A DNA stretch of 64,000 nucleotides, from positions 62,001 through 126,000 of the forward strand of contig NZ_FNNR01000008.1 in NCBI RefSeq assembly GCF_900106835.1. The letters run 5' to 3'. This stretch comes from Arthrobacter sp. cf158 (GTDB lineage Bacteria; Actinomycetota; Actinomycetes; Actinomycetales; Micrococcaceae). Within the stretch, counting starts at the first letter, position 1, and each line of letters begins with the position of its first letter. The notes under the pieces are model-generated. The model was not told where the DNA came from, made no database searches, and saw only the letters and a list, made by a program, of their open reading frames with translations. The position numbers and the translations under genes were made by a program. Positions 8,057 through 16,916 of this stretch are shown in pieces.

Positions 8057-10873
8057 ATGCAGAACCGACGGAGAGCCAGCGTGCGCTCTCAAATACTACT
8101 TGTAGGCGTTATCGCGTTGGTCGGAGCTGGCCTGCCAGCGTTGCCGGCGACGGCGGATGACGTTCCAGTACCGGCGCCGAGTGCGGCACCGTTGTCGACG
8201 TCCACGCAATCGTCAGTGATACCCACCGATCAGTTCATCGTGAAGTTCAAAGAGCGAGCGGGCATCCAATCAGTTGACCGGCAATCTTCTCTTCGGCAGG
8301 CTGCCGGTGCCGCTGGCGTCCCTGTCCAAGCCGTACGGACCACCGCCACCGGCGAGGAAGTAGTCAAAACCGACCGAAAGCTTGGGGCCGAAGAAGCCGG
8401 TGAGTTGGCTGCCACGCTGGCGGCGGATACTAATGTGGAATACGCAGAACCGGACATGATCATGCGGCTCCACGATGTCCGGCCCAACGATACCTATTTT
8501 GATTTTCAGTGGGGTGTGGGCGACAACACACGGGGCGGCATTCGCATGCCAATGGCTTGGGACATCAATCAGGGTGAGGGCAGCGTAGTCGCTGTCATCG
8601 ACAGCGGGATTCTCAGCCACTCCGACCTGAACGCAAACGTCCTCCCTGGCTACGACATGATCAACGACGCCGCGGTCGCCCGCGATGGGAACGGGCGTGA
8701 CTCCAACCCACGTGACGAAGGAGACGCCGCCGGCGCTGGTCAGTGCGCGCCGGGCGAGCCTGCCAATATTTCCTCTTGGCACGGGACCCACGTAGCCGGC
8801 ATTGTTGCGGCCGTAGGTGGCAACGGAAAGGGCGTCACCGGTGTGGCGCCAAAAGCCAAGGTTGTGCCGATCCGAACCATTGGCACGTGCGGTGGCTACA
8901 CCTCCGATATTGTCGACTCGATCATATGGGCCGCGGGTGGAACCGTGACCGGTGTCCCCGCGAACGCAAACCCTGCCCGGGTCATCAACCTCAGCCTTGG
9001 TGGGCGATCCACGTGTCCCACCGCCATGCAGAACGCCGTGGACTTCGCTCATGGCAAGGGTGCGGTGGTGGTGGTATCTGCCGGCAATGAAAACATCGAC
9101 GCGTCCCTGGTAAGCCCCGGCAACTGCCGGAACGTCATTAACATCGGCGCCACCACGAAAGACGAGCTCAAGGCTTATTACTCCAACTACGGGCCGGCCA
9201 TCGACGTCATGGCGCCTGGCGGCGACATGAGCGTGGACGTTCTGGGCGGCATCGTGTCCACGCTCAACAACGGCACCGACCGCGCTACAACGGAGGATTA
9301 CTACCTCAAGGCTGGAACGTCCATGGCCGCACCGCATGTTGCGGGAGTGGCTGCAATGATGTTGTCGGTCCTGCCTGCCCTGAAGCCCGAGGACGTAGAA
9401 GCGAAGCTCAAGGCAACAGCCAAAATGCCTACCTGCACCGGTTGTGGTGCGGGGCTCATTAACGCTACAGGTGCCCTTCGCGACGTACAGCTGGAAGCTG
9501 AACCGATTATTGGTGGAACCCCGGTGATCACGGGTGAGCCCTTCGTAGGGAAAACCTTGACCTCTACCGACATCGGCAACTGGACCTTCAACCACCTCAC
9601 GCAGTGGACCCATCAGTGGAACCGTAACGGTGTTGCTATTCCTGGCGCCAGCGACTACTCGTACACGCTCTTGCCGGAAGACTTGGGCTCGACACTCACG
9701 TTTACTGTTACAGCCAAAAAGGATTTCACCCCCACGGTCTCAGGCACCTCAGCTCCGACGGCCACGGTGAAGCCGGGCACGTTGTCTTCAAACGTTCCCA
9801 CTATCAGCGGATCGGCCTACGTGGGCAATGCACTGACGATGGACGCGGGAGCATGGGGACCTGAACCCGTCGAACTTTCGTACCAGTGGTATCGGGCCGG
9901 GGCCACTATCCCTGGCGCCACGGGGACGGGTTACACCCTTACCGATGCAGACGCCGGTAAGACAGTGACCGTCAAGGTAACTGGCGTAAAACCGGCCTAC
10001 GGCACCGTGGTGAAGACCAGCGCTGCTACGCAGACCGTGGTGACGGCAGACAAGGCAGTCACACCGAAGGCAGTTGGCTTCGCAGAAGCCCCATATATGG
10101 CGGACGACAAATACACCATCCCGGAATCCGAGGGCACTGATTATCAAATTTCGGGGACAACGGTCGTGGCCGGGACTTATGCAGCCCGAGGCCAAATCAA
10201 GGTCACGGCCAAAATCAAGGACGGCTTTGCACTGGCTAACGGTGCAGCATCGGAATGGCTGGCGTACTTCAGCTCCAAAGGCCCAGCCTTCACCCCTCCG
10301 GCCAAGTCGCCGTTCAAGGATGTGCTGACCTCCCAGCAGTTCTACAAGGAAATGGCGTGGATGGCAGATCGGAAAATCTCCACGGGTTGGGTAGAAACGG
10401 ACAAGTCCGTGACTTACCGCCCCGTGACACCGATCAATCGTGACGCGATGGCTGCGTTCCTGTACCGTATGGCGGGCTCGCCCGCCTACACGCCACCGGC
10501 CAAGTCCCCGTTCAAGGATGTGCTGACCTCCCAGCAGTTCTACAAGGAAATGGCGTGGTTGGCCGAAACAGGCATCTCATCGGGGTGGACGGAATCTGAT
10601 GGGTCACGGACCTACCGACCTTTGACTCCCATCAACCGTGACGCCATGGCTGCCTTCCTGTACCGCTTGGCGAACAAGCCCGATTATTTGCCACCGAATT
10701 GGCTGCCATTCTATGACGTGCCCTATGGAACGCAGTTCTATAAGGAAATGGCGTGGATGTACGAACAAGGGATCTCCAAGGGCTGGCTTGAGGCTGACGG
10801 ACAGTACACCTACCGCCCGCTGTCTCCCATCAACCGCGATGCCATGGCAGCCTTCCTCTACCGGATGCCGTAG
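8057..10873 (+). CDS. Secreted subtilisin-like S8 protease with three SLH domains (copy 1)
   Basis: A 938-residue exoprotease. Signal peptide at 1-35 (ends PALPATA-DD). An I9-type propeptide follows, containing DQFIVKFKERAG and NVEYAEPD. The S8 catalytic domain has Asp182 (VVAVIDSG), His242 (SWHGTHVAG) and Ser422 (GTSMAAPHVAG). Residues ~490-750 are beta-sandwich repeats with the YQWYRAGATIPGAT pattern typical of bacterial Ig-like repeats. Three S-layer homology domains (~750-938) each run from F(K/Y)DV to INRDAMAAFLYR and should tether the enzyme to a wall glycan. ATG 8057 is chosen over TTG 8027 because the signal peptide then starts with a basic n-region. The next gene is a full-length paralogue with the same architecture. 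Confidence 0.92.
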   Translation: MQNRRRASVRSQILLVGVIALVGAGLPALPATADDVPVPAPSAAPLSTSTQSSVIPTDQFIVKFKERAGIQSVDRQSSLRQAAGAAGVPVQAVRTTATGEEVVKTDRKLGAEEAGELAATLAADTNVEYAEPDMIMRLHDVRPNDTYFDFQWGVGDNTRGGIRMPMAWDINQGEGSVVAVIDSGILSHSDLNANVLPGYDMINDAAVARDGNGRDSNPRDEGDAAGAGQCAPGEPANISSWHGTHVAGIVAAVGGNGKGVTGVAPKAKVVPIRTIGTCGGYTSDIVDSIIWAAGGTVTGVPANANPARVINLSLGGRSTCPTAMQNAVDFAHGKGAVVVVSAGNENIDASLVSPGNCRNVINIGATTKDELKAYYSNYGPAIDVMAPGGDMSVDVLGGIVSTLNNGTDRATTEDYYLKAGTSMAAPHVAGVAAMMLSVLPALKPEDVEAKLKATAKMPTCTGCGAGLINATGALRDVQLEAEPIIGGTPVITGEPFVGKTLTSTDIGNWTFNHLTQWTHQWNRNGVAIPGASDYSYTLLPEDLGSTLTFTVTAKKDFTPTVSGTSAPTATVKPGTLSSNVPTISGSAYVGNALTMDAGAWGPEPVELSYQWYRAGATIPGATGTGYTLTDADAGKTVTVKVTGVKPAYGTVVKTSAATQTVVTADKAVTPKAVGFAEAPYMADDKYTIPESEGTDYQISGTTVVAGTYAARGQIKVTAKIKDGFALANGAASEWLAYFSSKGPAFTPPAKSPFKDVLTSQQFYKEMAWMADRKISTGWVETDKSVTYRPVTPINRDAMAAFLYRMAGSPAYTPPAKSPFKDVLTSQQFYKEMAWLAETGISSGWTESDGSRTYRPLTPINRDAMAAFLYRLANKPDYLPPNWLPFYDVPYGTQFYKEMAWMYEQGISKGWLEADGQYTYRPLSPINRDAMAAFLYRMP

Positions 10874-10897
10874 CGACGCCAAAGTACAAATCAACCG

Positions 10898-10929
10898 GGG
10901 CCGGTTGCAGACTTTTCTGCAGCCGGCCC
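10898..10929 (+). terminator. Hairpin after protease copy 1
   Basis: GGGCCGGTTGCAG / CTGCAGCCGGCCC with one G:U pair and an ACTTTT loop, 25 bases after the stop. No T run follows. Confidence 0.6.
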
Positions 10930-10953
10930 TCGGCGTTACCGGGCATGTGATAC

Positions 10954-11067
10954 ACGACTCACAGGTAATTCGCAGGAATCTTGACTCTCTGGCTAAACTC
11001 AATCTGGCTGCAGACTCGCGGCCATTTTTTCGCGCTCTTGGGGGCGTTTGAGCAGAGGGCGCTGTTT
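10954..11067 (+). promoter_or_regulatory. Duplicated leader with SD-sequestering hairpin, copy 2
   Basis: Near-identical to 7945-8056. The same stem forms between GCGCTCTT (11032-11039) and GAGGGCGC (11055-11062), six bases before ATG 11068. Confidence 0.5.
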
Positions 11068-13884
11068 ATGCAGAACCGACGGAGAGCCAGCGTGTGCTCT
11101 CGAGTATTGCTGATGGTCGTAATCGCGATGGCCGGCGCCGTGCTGCCGGCTCTTCCTGCTGCTGCTGCCGACGATGAGCCCGTGCCCAGTGCTGCACCGC
11201 TGTCGGAAACTGTCTCTGCGGCGCCAGCACCGACCGATCAGTTCATCGTGAAGTTCAACGAGCGTGCAGGTATTCAGTCTGCTGATCGCCGTAGTTCCCT
11301 GGACCGTATCGCCGATAATCTCGGCGGACAGGTTGAAAGCGTTCGAACCACGGCCGCAGGCGAACAGGTGGTCAAAACGGACCGGAAGCTTACCGCGGAC
11401 GAGGTCGGTGACGTCATTGAAACCCTGGAGTCCGACCCCAGCGTGGAGTACGCCGAACCGGACGTCATCATGAGGTCATTCGCCAGCGCACCGGACGACA
11501 CGTACTACGACATGCAGTGGGCGCTTGGCGACGGGAGCGCGGGAATCGACATCCTTGGTGCCTGGGACTACAGCGAAGGTGTAGGCAGCGTGGTTGCTGT
11601 CATTGATAGCGGCATCCTCAAGCACACCGATCTCGATGCCAACATCCTTCCGGGTTATGACATGATCGCGGACCTCGACACTTCCCGTGACGGCGATGGC
11701 CGGGACTCCAACCCCCAGGACGAGGGTGACACAACCTTTGATGGCCAGTGCGCTGCTGGGGAGGCCGGGACAAAGTCCTCATGGCACGGAACGCACGTCG
11801 CAGGCATCATCGCCGCTGTTGCTGACAACGGGAAGGGTGTTGCGGGCGTCGCTCCGAAATCGAAAGTTGTCCCGATCCGGGCTATCGGAACGTGCGGGGG
11901 ATACACCTCTGACATCGCGGACGGCATCCGATGGGCCGTCGGTGGAACCGTGACCGGGGTGCCCGCGAACGCAAATCCCGCCCGGGTGGTCAACTTGAGT
12001 TTGGGCGGAAAGGCCACATGTTCCACGACGTACCAAAACGCTATTAACTTTGCACGCAGCAAGGGAGCTGTAGTGGTTGCTGCTGCTGGCAACGAGAACG
12101 TGGACGCCGCCCAGGTCAGCCCGGCAAACTGCCAAAACGTGATTACCGTAGCCGCCAGCACACGAACACATGCCAAAGCCGATTACTCGAACTTCGGATC
12201 CGTGGATCTCTATGCTCCCGGTGGCGAGATGAGCAAGGCAGCGGTAGATGGCATCGTGTCCACGCTGAACAACGGAACGGACCGACCCGGCGTCGAGGAT
12301 TACTACCTCAAAGAAGGCACATCCATGGCGGCTCCGCATGTGGCGGGCGTCGCTGCCCTCATGCTGGCGCGGATGCCGGCCTCCACTCCCGCAGATATTG
12401 AACGACGACTCATCACGACCGCCCAAGACCTCGGATGCACCTACTTCAGCTGCCGGGTGAACGTGGTTGACGCCAGGTTGGCTCTGAGGGAAACCGAGTG
12501 GGATGCAACCCCTTTGGTGGCTGTCCCTCCCACCATCAGTGGTGATCTGAGTGTGGGCTCGGTCTTGTATGCGCTCCCAGGCAACTGGGGACCTGCAGGT
12601 AATGATGTTGTTCGATGGGGGTACCAGTGGTTTCGGGATGGCGTACCCGTCCCGGACGCTACGAGTTCCTCCTACAATGTGGTCCCGGGAGACCTGAACG
12701 CCGCAATGACGGTGAAAGTCACGGCTAACAAAGTTCACTTTGACGAAGTCACAGCGACCTCGGTGCCAACGGCCAAAGTGGGGCCGGGAACCATCAACGC
12801 CAGTGTTCCCGTCATCGACGGGCCCGCATACGTGGGAAGCGTGCTGAAAGCAGAGACAGGGACGTGGGAGCCGGCTCCGGTCGAGTTGACCTACCAATGG
12901 AGCCGTGCCGAAAGCCCGATCGAAGGGGCCACTGCCCCCGAGTACGAGGTTACGGAAGCAGACGCGGGCAAGCCTCTGCGGGTCACAGTGTCCGGAAGTA
13001 AGACTGCTTACGCACCGACGTCGACCACGAGCGCCCCGACCATCAACGTGCTTGGCGCCGACAAAGCGGCTACACCCGCACAGGTCGTTTTCGAGGATCA
13101 TTCCTACATGGGCGACGACAAGTACACCATTCCCGAGTCCAACGGTGTGGAGTATCAGGTGAGCGGCAAGGCGGTCGCGGCTGGTACCTACCCCGCCAGG
13201 GGACAGATGACGGTCACAGCCACGGCCAAGCCTGGGTACCTCCTGAAGGCCGGCGCCACTTCGGGGTGGTCGGCATACTTCAGCACCAAGGGTCCCGATT
13301 TCACCGCCCCCGCCACGTCGCCGTTCAAGGATGTCCTCACTACCCAGCAGTTCTATAAGGAAATGTCCTGGCTTGCCGACAGGAAGATCTCAACGGGATG
13401 GCTTGAAACAGATAAGTCGGTCACCTACCGTCCGGTGACGCCCATCAACCGTGACGCCATGGCCGCATTCCTCTATCGCATGGCTGGCTCGCCGGAGTAC
13501 ACACCGCCGGTAAAGTCCCCGTTCAAGGACGTGCTGACCACGCAGCAGTTCTATAAGGAGATGTCCTGGCTGGCTGAAACGGGCATCTCATCCGGTTGGA
13601 CGGAAAGTGACGGCTCACGCACGTACAAGCCGCTGACGCCGATCAACCGTGACGCTATGGCAGCGTTCCTCTACCGTTTGGCCAACAGCCCGGACTTCGA
13701 GGCTCCCACAACCTCGCCGTTCCAGGATGTGTACACCACTCAGCAGTTCTACAAGGAGATGGCGTGGATGGCCGACAAGAAGATCTCGTCGGGTTGGCTG
13801 GAGTCAGACGGCGCCTACACCTACCGGGCGTTGTCTCCGATCAACCGTGACGCGATGGCAGCCTTCCTCTACCGCATGCCCTAG
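11068..13884 (+). CDS. Secreted subtilisin-like S8 protease with three SLH domains (copy 2)
   Basis: A 938-residue paralogue of the preceding protease and the same length. It has the same order: signal peptide (ends PALPAAAADD), I9-like propeptide (DQFIVKFNERAG), S8 domain with Asp180, His240 (SWHGTHVAG) and Ser419 (GTSMAAPHVAG), Ig-like repeats, a domain starting near ADKAATPAQVVF, then three SLH domains (SPFKDVLTTQQFYKEMSW to INRDAMAAFLYR). It arose by tandem duplication that also copied the leader. The longer frame from TTG 10981 is rejected because it would place ~29 non-signal residues before the signal peptide. Substrates are unknown; the pair may process surface proteins or feed on extracellular protein. 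Confidence 0.92.
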   Translation: MQNRRRASVCSRVLLMVVIAMAGAVLPALPAAAADDEPVPSAAPLSETVSAAPAPTDQFIVKFNERAGIQSADRRSSLDRIADNLGGQVESVRTTAAGEQVVKTDRKLTADEVGDVIETLESDPSVEYAEPDVIMRSFASAPDDTYYDMQWALGDGSAGIDILGAWDYSEGVGSVVAVIDSGILKHTDLDANILPGYDMIADLDTSRDGDGRDSNPQDEGDTTFDGQCAAGEAGTKSSWHGTHVAGIIAAVADNGKGVAGVAPKSKVVPIRAIGTCGGYTSDIADGIRWAVGGTVTGVPANANPARVVNLSLGGKATCSTTYQNAINFARSKGAVVVAAAGNENVDAAQVSPANCQNVITVAASTRTHAKADYSNFGSVDLYAPGGEMSKAAVDGIVSTLNNGTDRPGVEDYYLKEGTSMAAPHVAGVAALMLARMPASTPADIERRLITTAQDLGCTYFSCRVNVVDARLALRETEWDATPLVAVPPTISGDLSVGSVLYALPGNWGPAGNDVVRWGYQWFRDGVPVPDATSSSYNVVPGDLNAAMTVKVTANKVHFDEVTATSVPTAKVGPGTINASVPVIDGPAYVGSVLKAETGTWEPAPVELTYQWSRAESPIEGATAPEYEVTEADAGKPLRVTVSGSKTAYAPTSTTSAPTINVLGADKAATPAQVVFEDHSYMGDDKYTIPESNGVEYQVSGKAVAAGTYPARGQMTVTATAKPGYLLKAGATSGWSAYFSTKGPDFTAPATSPFKDVLTTQQFYKEMSWLADRKISTGWLETDKSVTYRPVTPINRDAMAAFLYRMAGSPEYTPPVKSPFKDVLTTQQFYKEMSWLAETGISSGWTESDGSRTYKPLTPINRDAMAAFLYRLANSPDFEAPTTSPFQDVYTTQQFYKEMAWMADKKISSGWLESDGAYTYRALSPINRDAMAAFLYRMP

Positions 13885-13925
13885 GTGATAGGGCCGGAGC
13901 GCCACGATCCTGTTTGACACAGCAA

Positions 13926-13963
13926 CGGCCGCGGAGCAACCTCATCAGGTTGCTCCGCGGCCG
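13926..13963. terminator. Strong bidirectional terminator
   Basis: 17-bp perfect stem (13926-13942 with 13947-13963), loop CATC, flanked by AA on the left and TTT on the right; it lies between convergent genes. Confidence 0.92.
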
Positions 13964-13980
13964 TTTGGCATCAAAGAAGA

Positions 13981-15330
13981 TCAGGACGCTCGAGGCCCCA
14001 CCGGTACTGGAGTCTTCCACGCGCGATCCGGAACCTTGCCGGTCACCAGGGCTACAGCAATGACCAGAAGAACCAAGCCCCACGTTGCATTGGCGACGTC
14101 CAGGGCCTGCCTCATCACCACGAACGGCGGGATGATCGCCAACGCTGTCCCCATCAGGATGCGCCACATGGCAGGCCGGGCAGCTCCTGGCGCCAACGCA
14201 GTACTGGCCAGTTCCAAGCGGACCAGCGGGGTTGAAACCAGGAGCACCAAGGCCCAGGCCGCACCATAGAACAGGGGCCTGCTGAGCCACCACTCGGTGC
14301 TGGCCGGCTCAGGGAACGGCAGCCGAAGGACCAGCGCGATCCCGAACATTGCGATGATCAACGGCAGGTGCCACAGGTAAATGGTCATCGCCCTGCTGCC
14401 CACCACGAACATCACCTTCTGCACCCAGCCAACGTGCACACACCGCTGCAGGACCGGGTACACGGCCTTCACCAGCAGTACGTGGGCCACACCCACCAGG
14501 ATGAGCGGGAACATGGGTGGGTTCTGGCTGGTCAACATATCCACGGGGTAGGGCCCCATGTGGGTGAGCGGAATCAGCGTCATGTAGCAAGCAACCGCGG
14601 CCAGGATCAGCTTCCACCGGGCAATCCGATCGAAGAAGCCGTCAGCGTAGAAGAACCCGAGCTGCTGCAGCAAGCCCCAGACGAACACCATGTTCAGCAG
14701 CCCGATCGGGTTTGAATCGAAGCCCCAGGGGTTGCGCTCCAAACCCAAGCGAACAACGTCAACGACGACGGCGCCCGCAGCCAGCGCTGCGACGGTCCGG
14801 TACGGTGCCAGGCCGTGGAGCTTGGCCAAAGTGGGCACCATGGCCTGACAGATCAGGTAGGCGGCGAGGAACCACAACTGCACTCCGGCGCCCGCAGCGA
14901 TCACTGCGAGCAGATCGCCCGGGACACCAGCCGCCGTCGCGCACCACAACGCTATGGCGAGGAACACGTACAGGGCCACCGTAGGACGAACCAGTCGCAG
15001 AACCCTGTTCCGTAGGTAATCCCCGGCATCGCCGCCCTTGCGCTGCAAGCTGCGCCACGAGGTCAGCGACGCGAAGCCACCCACCACAAAGAAGAGCGGC
15101 ATGACCTGCCCAAACCAGGTTCCCTGTGCGAACCAGCTCAAGGAGGTCAACGGGTTACCCACTCCGATGCCGGATTGGTCCACGCTGATGCCCATCATGA
15201 GTAAGTGGACGGCCACCACAGCAAACATGCAGGCGACGCGAATGAAGTCCACCACCAAGTCGCGGGATGCGGGAACGGCGTCAGTGAGCGCAGTGCGGCT
15301 GGTGGAATCGGGCCGAAGGGTGGAAGACAT
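13981..15330 (-). CDS. Acyltransferase 3 family membrane protein
   Basis: A 449-residue polytopic membrane protein (about 10-12 helices) of the acyltransferase-3/OafA type, which transfers acetyl or other acyl groups to surface carbohydrates or lipids. Diagnostic features are the opening RDLVVDFIRVACMFAVVAVH segment with the conserved His, the MPLFFVVGGF segment and YLRNRVLRLVRP. AGGAG lies correctly before the ATG. Its location beside SLH proteins and a pyruvyl transferase fits a role in modifying a cell-surface polymer, but the acceptor is not evident. It is transcribed alone toward the terminator at 13926-13963. Confidence 0.85.
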   Translation of the reverse strand: MSSTLRPDSTSRTALTDAVPASRDLVVDFIRVACMFAVVAVHLLMMGISVDQSGIGVGNPLTSLSWFAQGTWFGQVMPLFFVVGGFASLTSWRSLQRKGGDAGDYLRNRVLRLVRPTVALYVFLAIALWCATAAGVPGDLLAVIAAGAGVQLWFLAAYLICQAMVPTLAKLHGLAPYRTVAALAAGAVVVDVVRLGLERNPWGFDSNPIGLLNMVFVWGLLQQLGFFYADGFFDRIARWKLILAAVACYMTLIPLTHMGPYPVDMLTSQNPPMFPLILVGVAHVLLVKAVYPVLQRCVHVGWVQKVMFVVGSRAMTIYLWHLPLIIAMFGIALVLRLPFPEPASTEWWLSRPLFYGAAWALVLLVSTPLVRLELASTALAPGAARPAMWRILMGTALAIIPPFVVMRQALDVANATWGLVLLVIAVALVTGKVPDRAWKTPVPVGPRAS

Positions 15331-15559
15331 GGGTACTCCTGGGATTTGCCATTATTTGTCCATCGAATGGACTAACTGTAATGCATGCGTGGCATATCGT
15401 CGACGTCATCCTGGAAAAAGTTGCTCTTTATGGCTCGCGATCGGTCTGTCGGGCGTAGCCTGAAGAAAGAGGACCCCGTACCAAGCCCCGAGTGTTTGTT
15501 GCAGCGCATTGTGGGAGTCCTCCAAGTCCCTCAATCAATGAACGGCAGCGCTGATCATC

Positions 15560-15820
15560 ATGCACATCAGGGAATTTTGGACTCAGCTTTCTCCGGACAC
15601 TCAGCGGTGGCTCATGGATAATCCGGGAAGCATGATTGTGCCCCGGACCATGACGGCAATCTTCAACGGAGAAACGGGTGAGGACGGCGCCGTGGACATC
15701 CATGGCGGCACGTCGCTTACCGCCGATGATCGCCTCTTCATTCAGGAGCAGGCCCGGGGGAGTCGGGATACCGCCGGGGAGGCTCCCCGGTTCTTCGACT
15801 CAGTGGGCCCCGAAGACTAA
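15560..15820 (+). CDS. Small conserved-type hypothetical protein
   Basis: An 86-residue soluble, acidic protein beginning MHIREFWTQLSPDTQRWLMD, with a Trp/Leu-rich amphipathic N-terminal third and a polar C-terminus. It has no signal peptide, membrane segment or recognisable catalytic motif. The codon usage is like that of its neighbours and the composition is not shadow-like, which supports a real gene. There is no clear ribosome site before ATG. It converges with the PAP2 gene. Function unknown. Confidence 0.6.
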   Translation: MHIREFWTQLSPDTQRWLMDNPGSMIVPRTMTAIFNGETGEDGAVDIHGGTSLTADDRLFIQEQARGSRDTAGEAPRFFDSVGPED

Positions 15821-15849
15821 GGGTGGACCGCCGTCGACTTCTGGCGGCA

Positions 15850-16761
15850 CTAGGCCTTCCGCGCCGCCAAGCCGAACAGCCATGTCCCGCCAAGGGCTGA
15901 AAGATAGCCTGCGATGGCGATGAATGCGGTCCCTGCCCAGAAGTAATCGATGGTGCTGTCGGTGCTCAAGCCAGGCATGACCTGCATCAGTGAGTAGCCC
16001 GCCACCGCGATCGCAATTACCAGCGCGGCTACTGTGAGCCATACCCAGATGCGGGACGCGGCCCAGTGTTCGCCGTATCCCTTCCAGACGTTCCAACTGC
16101 TGCCGGTGCGCAGGATGAGCCAGCCTGCAGGGAGCATGACGGCACCCACTACCAGGAAGGCCGCCACAACATCTGCCGGGCGGTGCCATTGGTTGATGAG
16201 CGTGGAAACGCCTGTTGCCACAGCAAAGGAGCTGCCGAGGAATCCTGCCAAGGGGCGCCAGCGCGGCGACACCATGAGGAACACGGCGGCTGCGGCGGAG
16301 GCGGCAAGCGTGGTGTGCCCGGACGGCAGTGAGTTCAATTCCAGGGTCTGCACGCCGCGATCGGGCCTGTCCGGGATGAGGAACTTGAGGATCTGGGTGG
16401 CTGCGTTGGCGGCGATGCACGCGGCCACGGCGATTCCCGCCGCCCTCCAGCGACGCCGTGCAACGGTCACGAAGAGCACCATCACCGTGGCGATCGCCAG
16501 CGAGAGCATGGGGAGCATGTCCAGGAATTCGGTGGAGGCCCTGCCGGCCGTTCCGCTCAGCACTGTGGCTTCGACGAGAGCTGACTCGTCGATGAACTGC
16601 CCCATGGTGGTGCGCACAAAGAAGTAGTACGTCGCGGCCAGGCCAACGATGCTGGCGATGGTGGCCAGGACGAACAAAAGACCTGTGCCGGCGCCTGCGT
16701 CGCGTCGTTGAAGCGGCCGCTTGCTCGACCTCCCGCTGGTGCGGAATTGCTGGGAACTCAT
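15850..16761 (-). CDS. PAP2-family phosphatase
   Basis: A 303-residue integral membrane protein with the three-part type 2 phosphatidic acid phosphatase signature: a K/RxxxxxxRP-like motif (FLIPDRPDRG), PSGH (SLPSGHTT) and a SRxxxxxHxxxD-like motif (GVSTLINQWHRPADV). Such enzymes dephosphorylate phosphatidic acid or undecaprenyl diphosphate on the outer membrane face. Start ATG 16761 (MSSQQFRTSG) is chosen over a GTG at 16863, since the longer N-terminus would run through the divergent promoter/operator region. The 5' end faces the sugar operon. Confidence 0.82.
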   Translation of the reverse strand: MSSQQFRTSGRSSKRPLQRRDAGAGTGLLFVLATIASIVGLAATYYFFVRTTMGQFIDESALVEATVLSGTAGRASTEFLDMLPMLSLAIATVMVLFVTVARRRWRAAGIAVAACIAANAATQILKFLIPDRPDRGVQTLELNSLPSGHTTLAASAAAAVFLMVSPRWRPLAGFLGSSFAVATGVSTLINQWHRPADVVAAFLVVGAVMLPAGWLILRTGSSWNVWKGYGEHWAASRIWVWLTVAALVIAIAVAGYSLMQVMPGLSTDSTIDYFWAGTAFIAIAGYLSALGGTWLFGLAARKA

Positions 16762-16855
16762 TCTGTCTAGGGTGCCACAGTTCTCTGGATGGCTGGTGTG
16801 AGCATCGCCTTCGCGTGGCGGGGTCCGGTGAGACGTGTGCAACATTCCTGTGACG

Positions 16856-16903
16856 CTTGACACGTGTTAGGTGGCGGGATTAGGCTTCCTAACACGTGTT
16901 AGG
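16856..16903. promoter_or_regulatory. Two LacI-type operators
   Basis: A perfect 16-bp palindrome CCTAACACGTGTTAGG at 16888-16903 and a 14/16 match, CTTGACACGTGTTAGG, at 16856-16871, 32 bp centre to centre. They bracket the promoter -10. A third copy (CCTAACGCGTGTGAGG, 22856-22871) precedes the lacI-family gene of this locus, so that regulator probably binds all three. Confidence 0.75.
16857..16886 (+). promoter_or_regulatory. Sugar-operon promoter
   Basis: TTGACA (16857-16862), 18 bases, TAGGCT (16881-16886). The -35 overlaps an operator half, as expected for repression. Confidence 0.65.
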
Positions 16904-16916
16904 GAAGGAAATCTAC

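Noticed and set aside
8270..9613. 447-codon minus-strand frame (and a similar one at 11779-13101)
   Set aside because: Both are antisense shadows of the paired proteases; their similarity simply follows from the duplicated sense genes.
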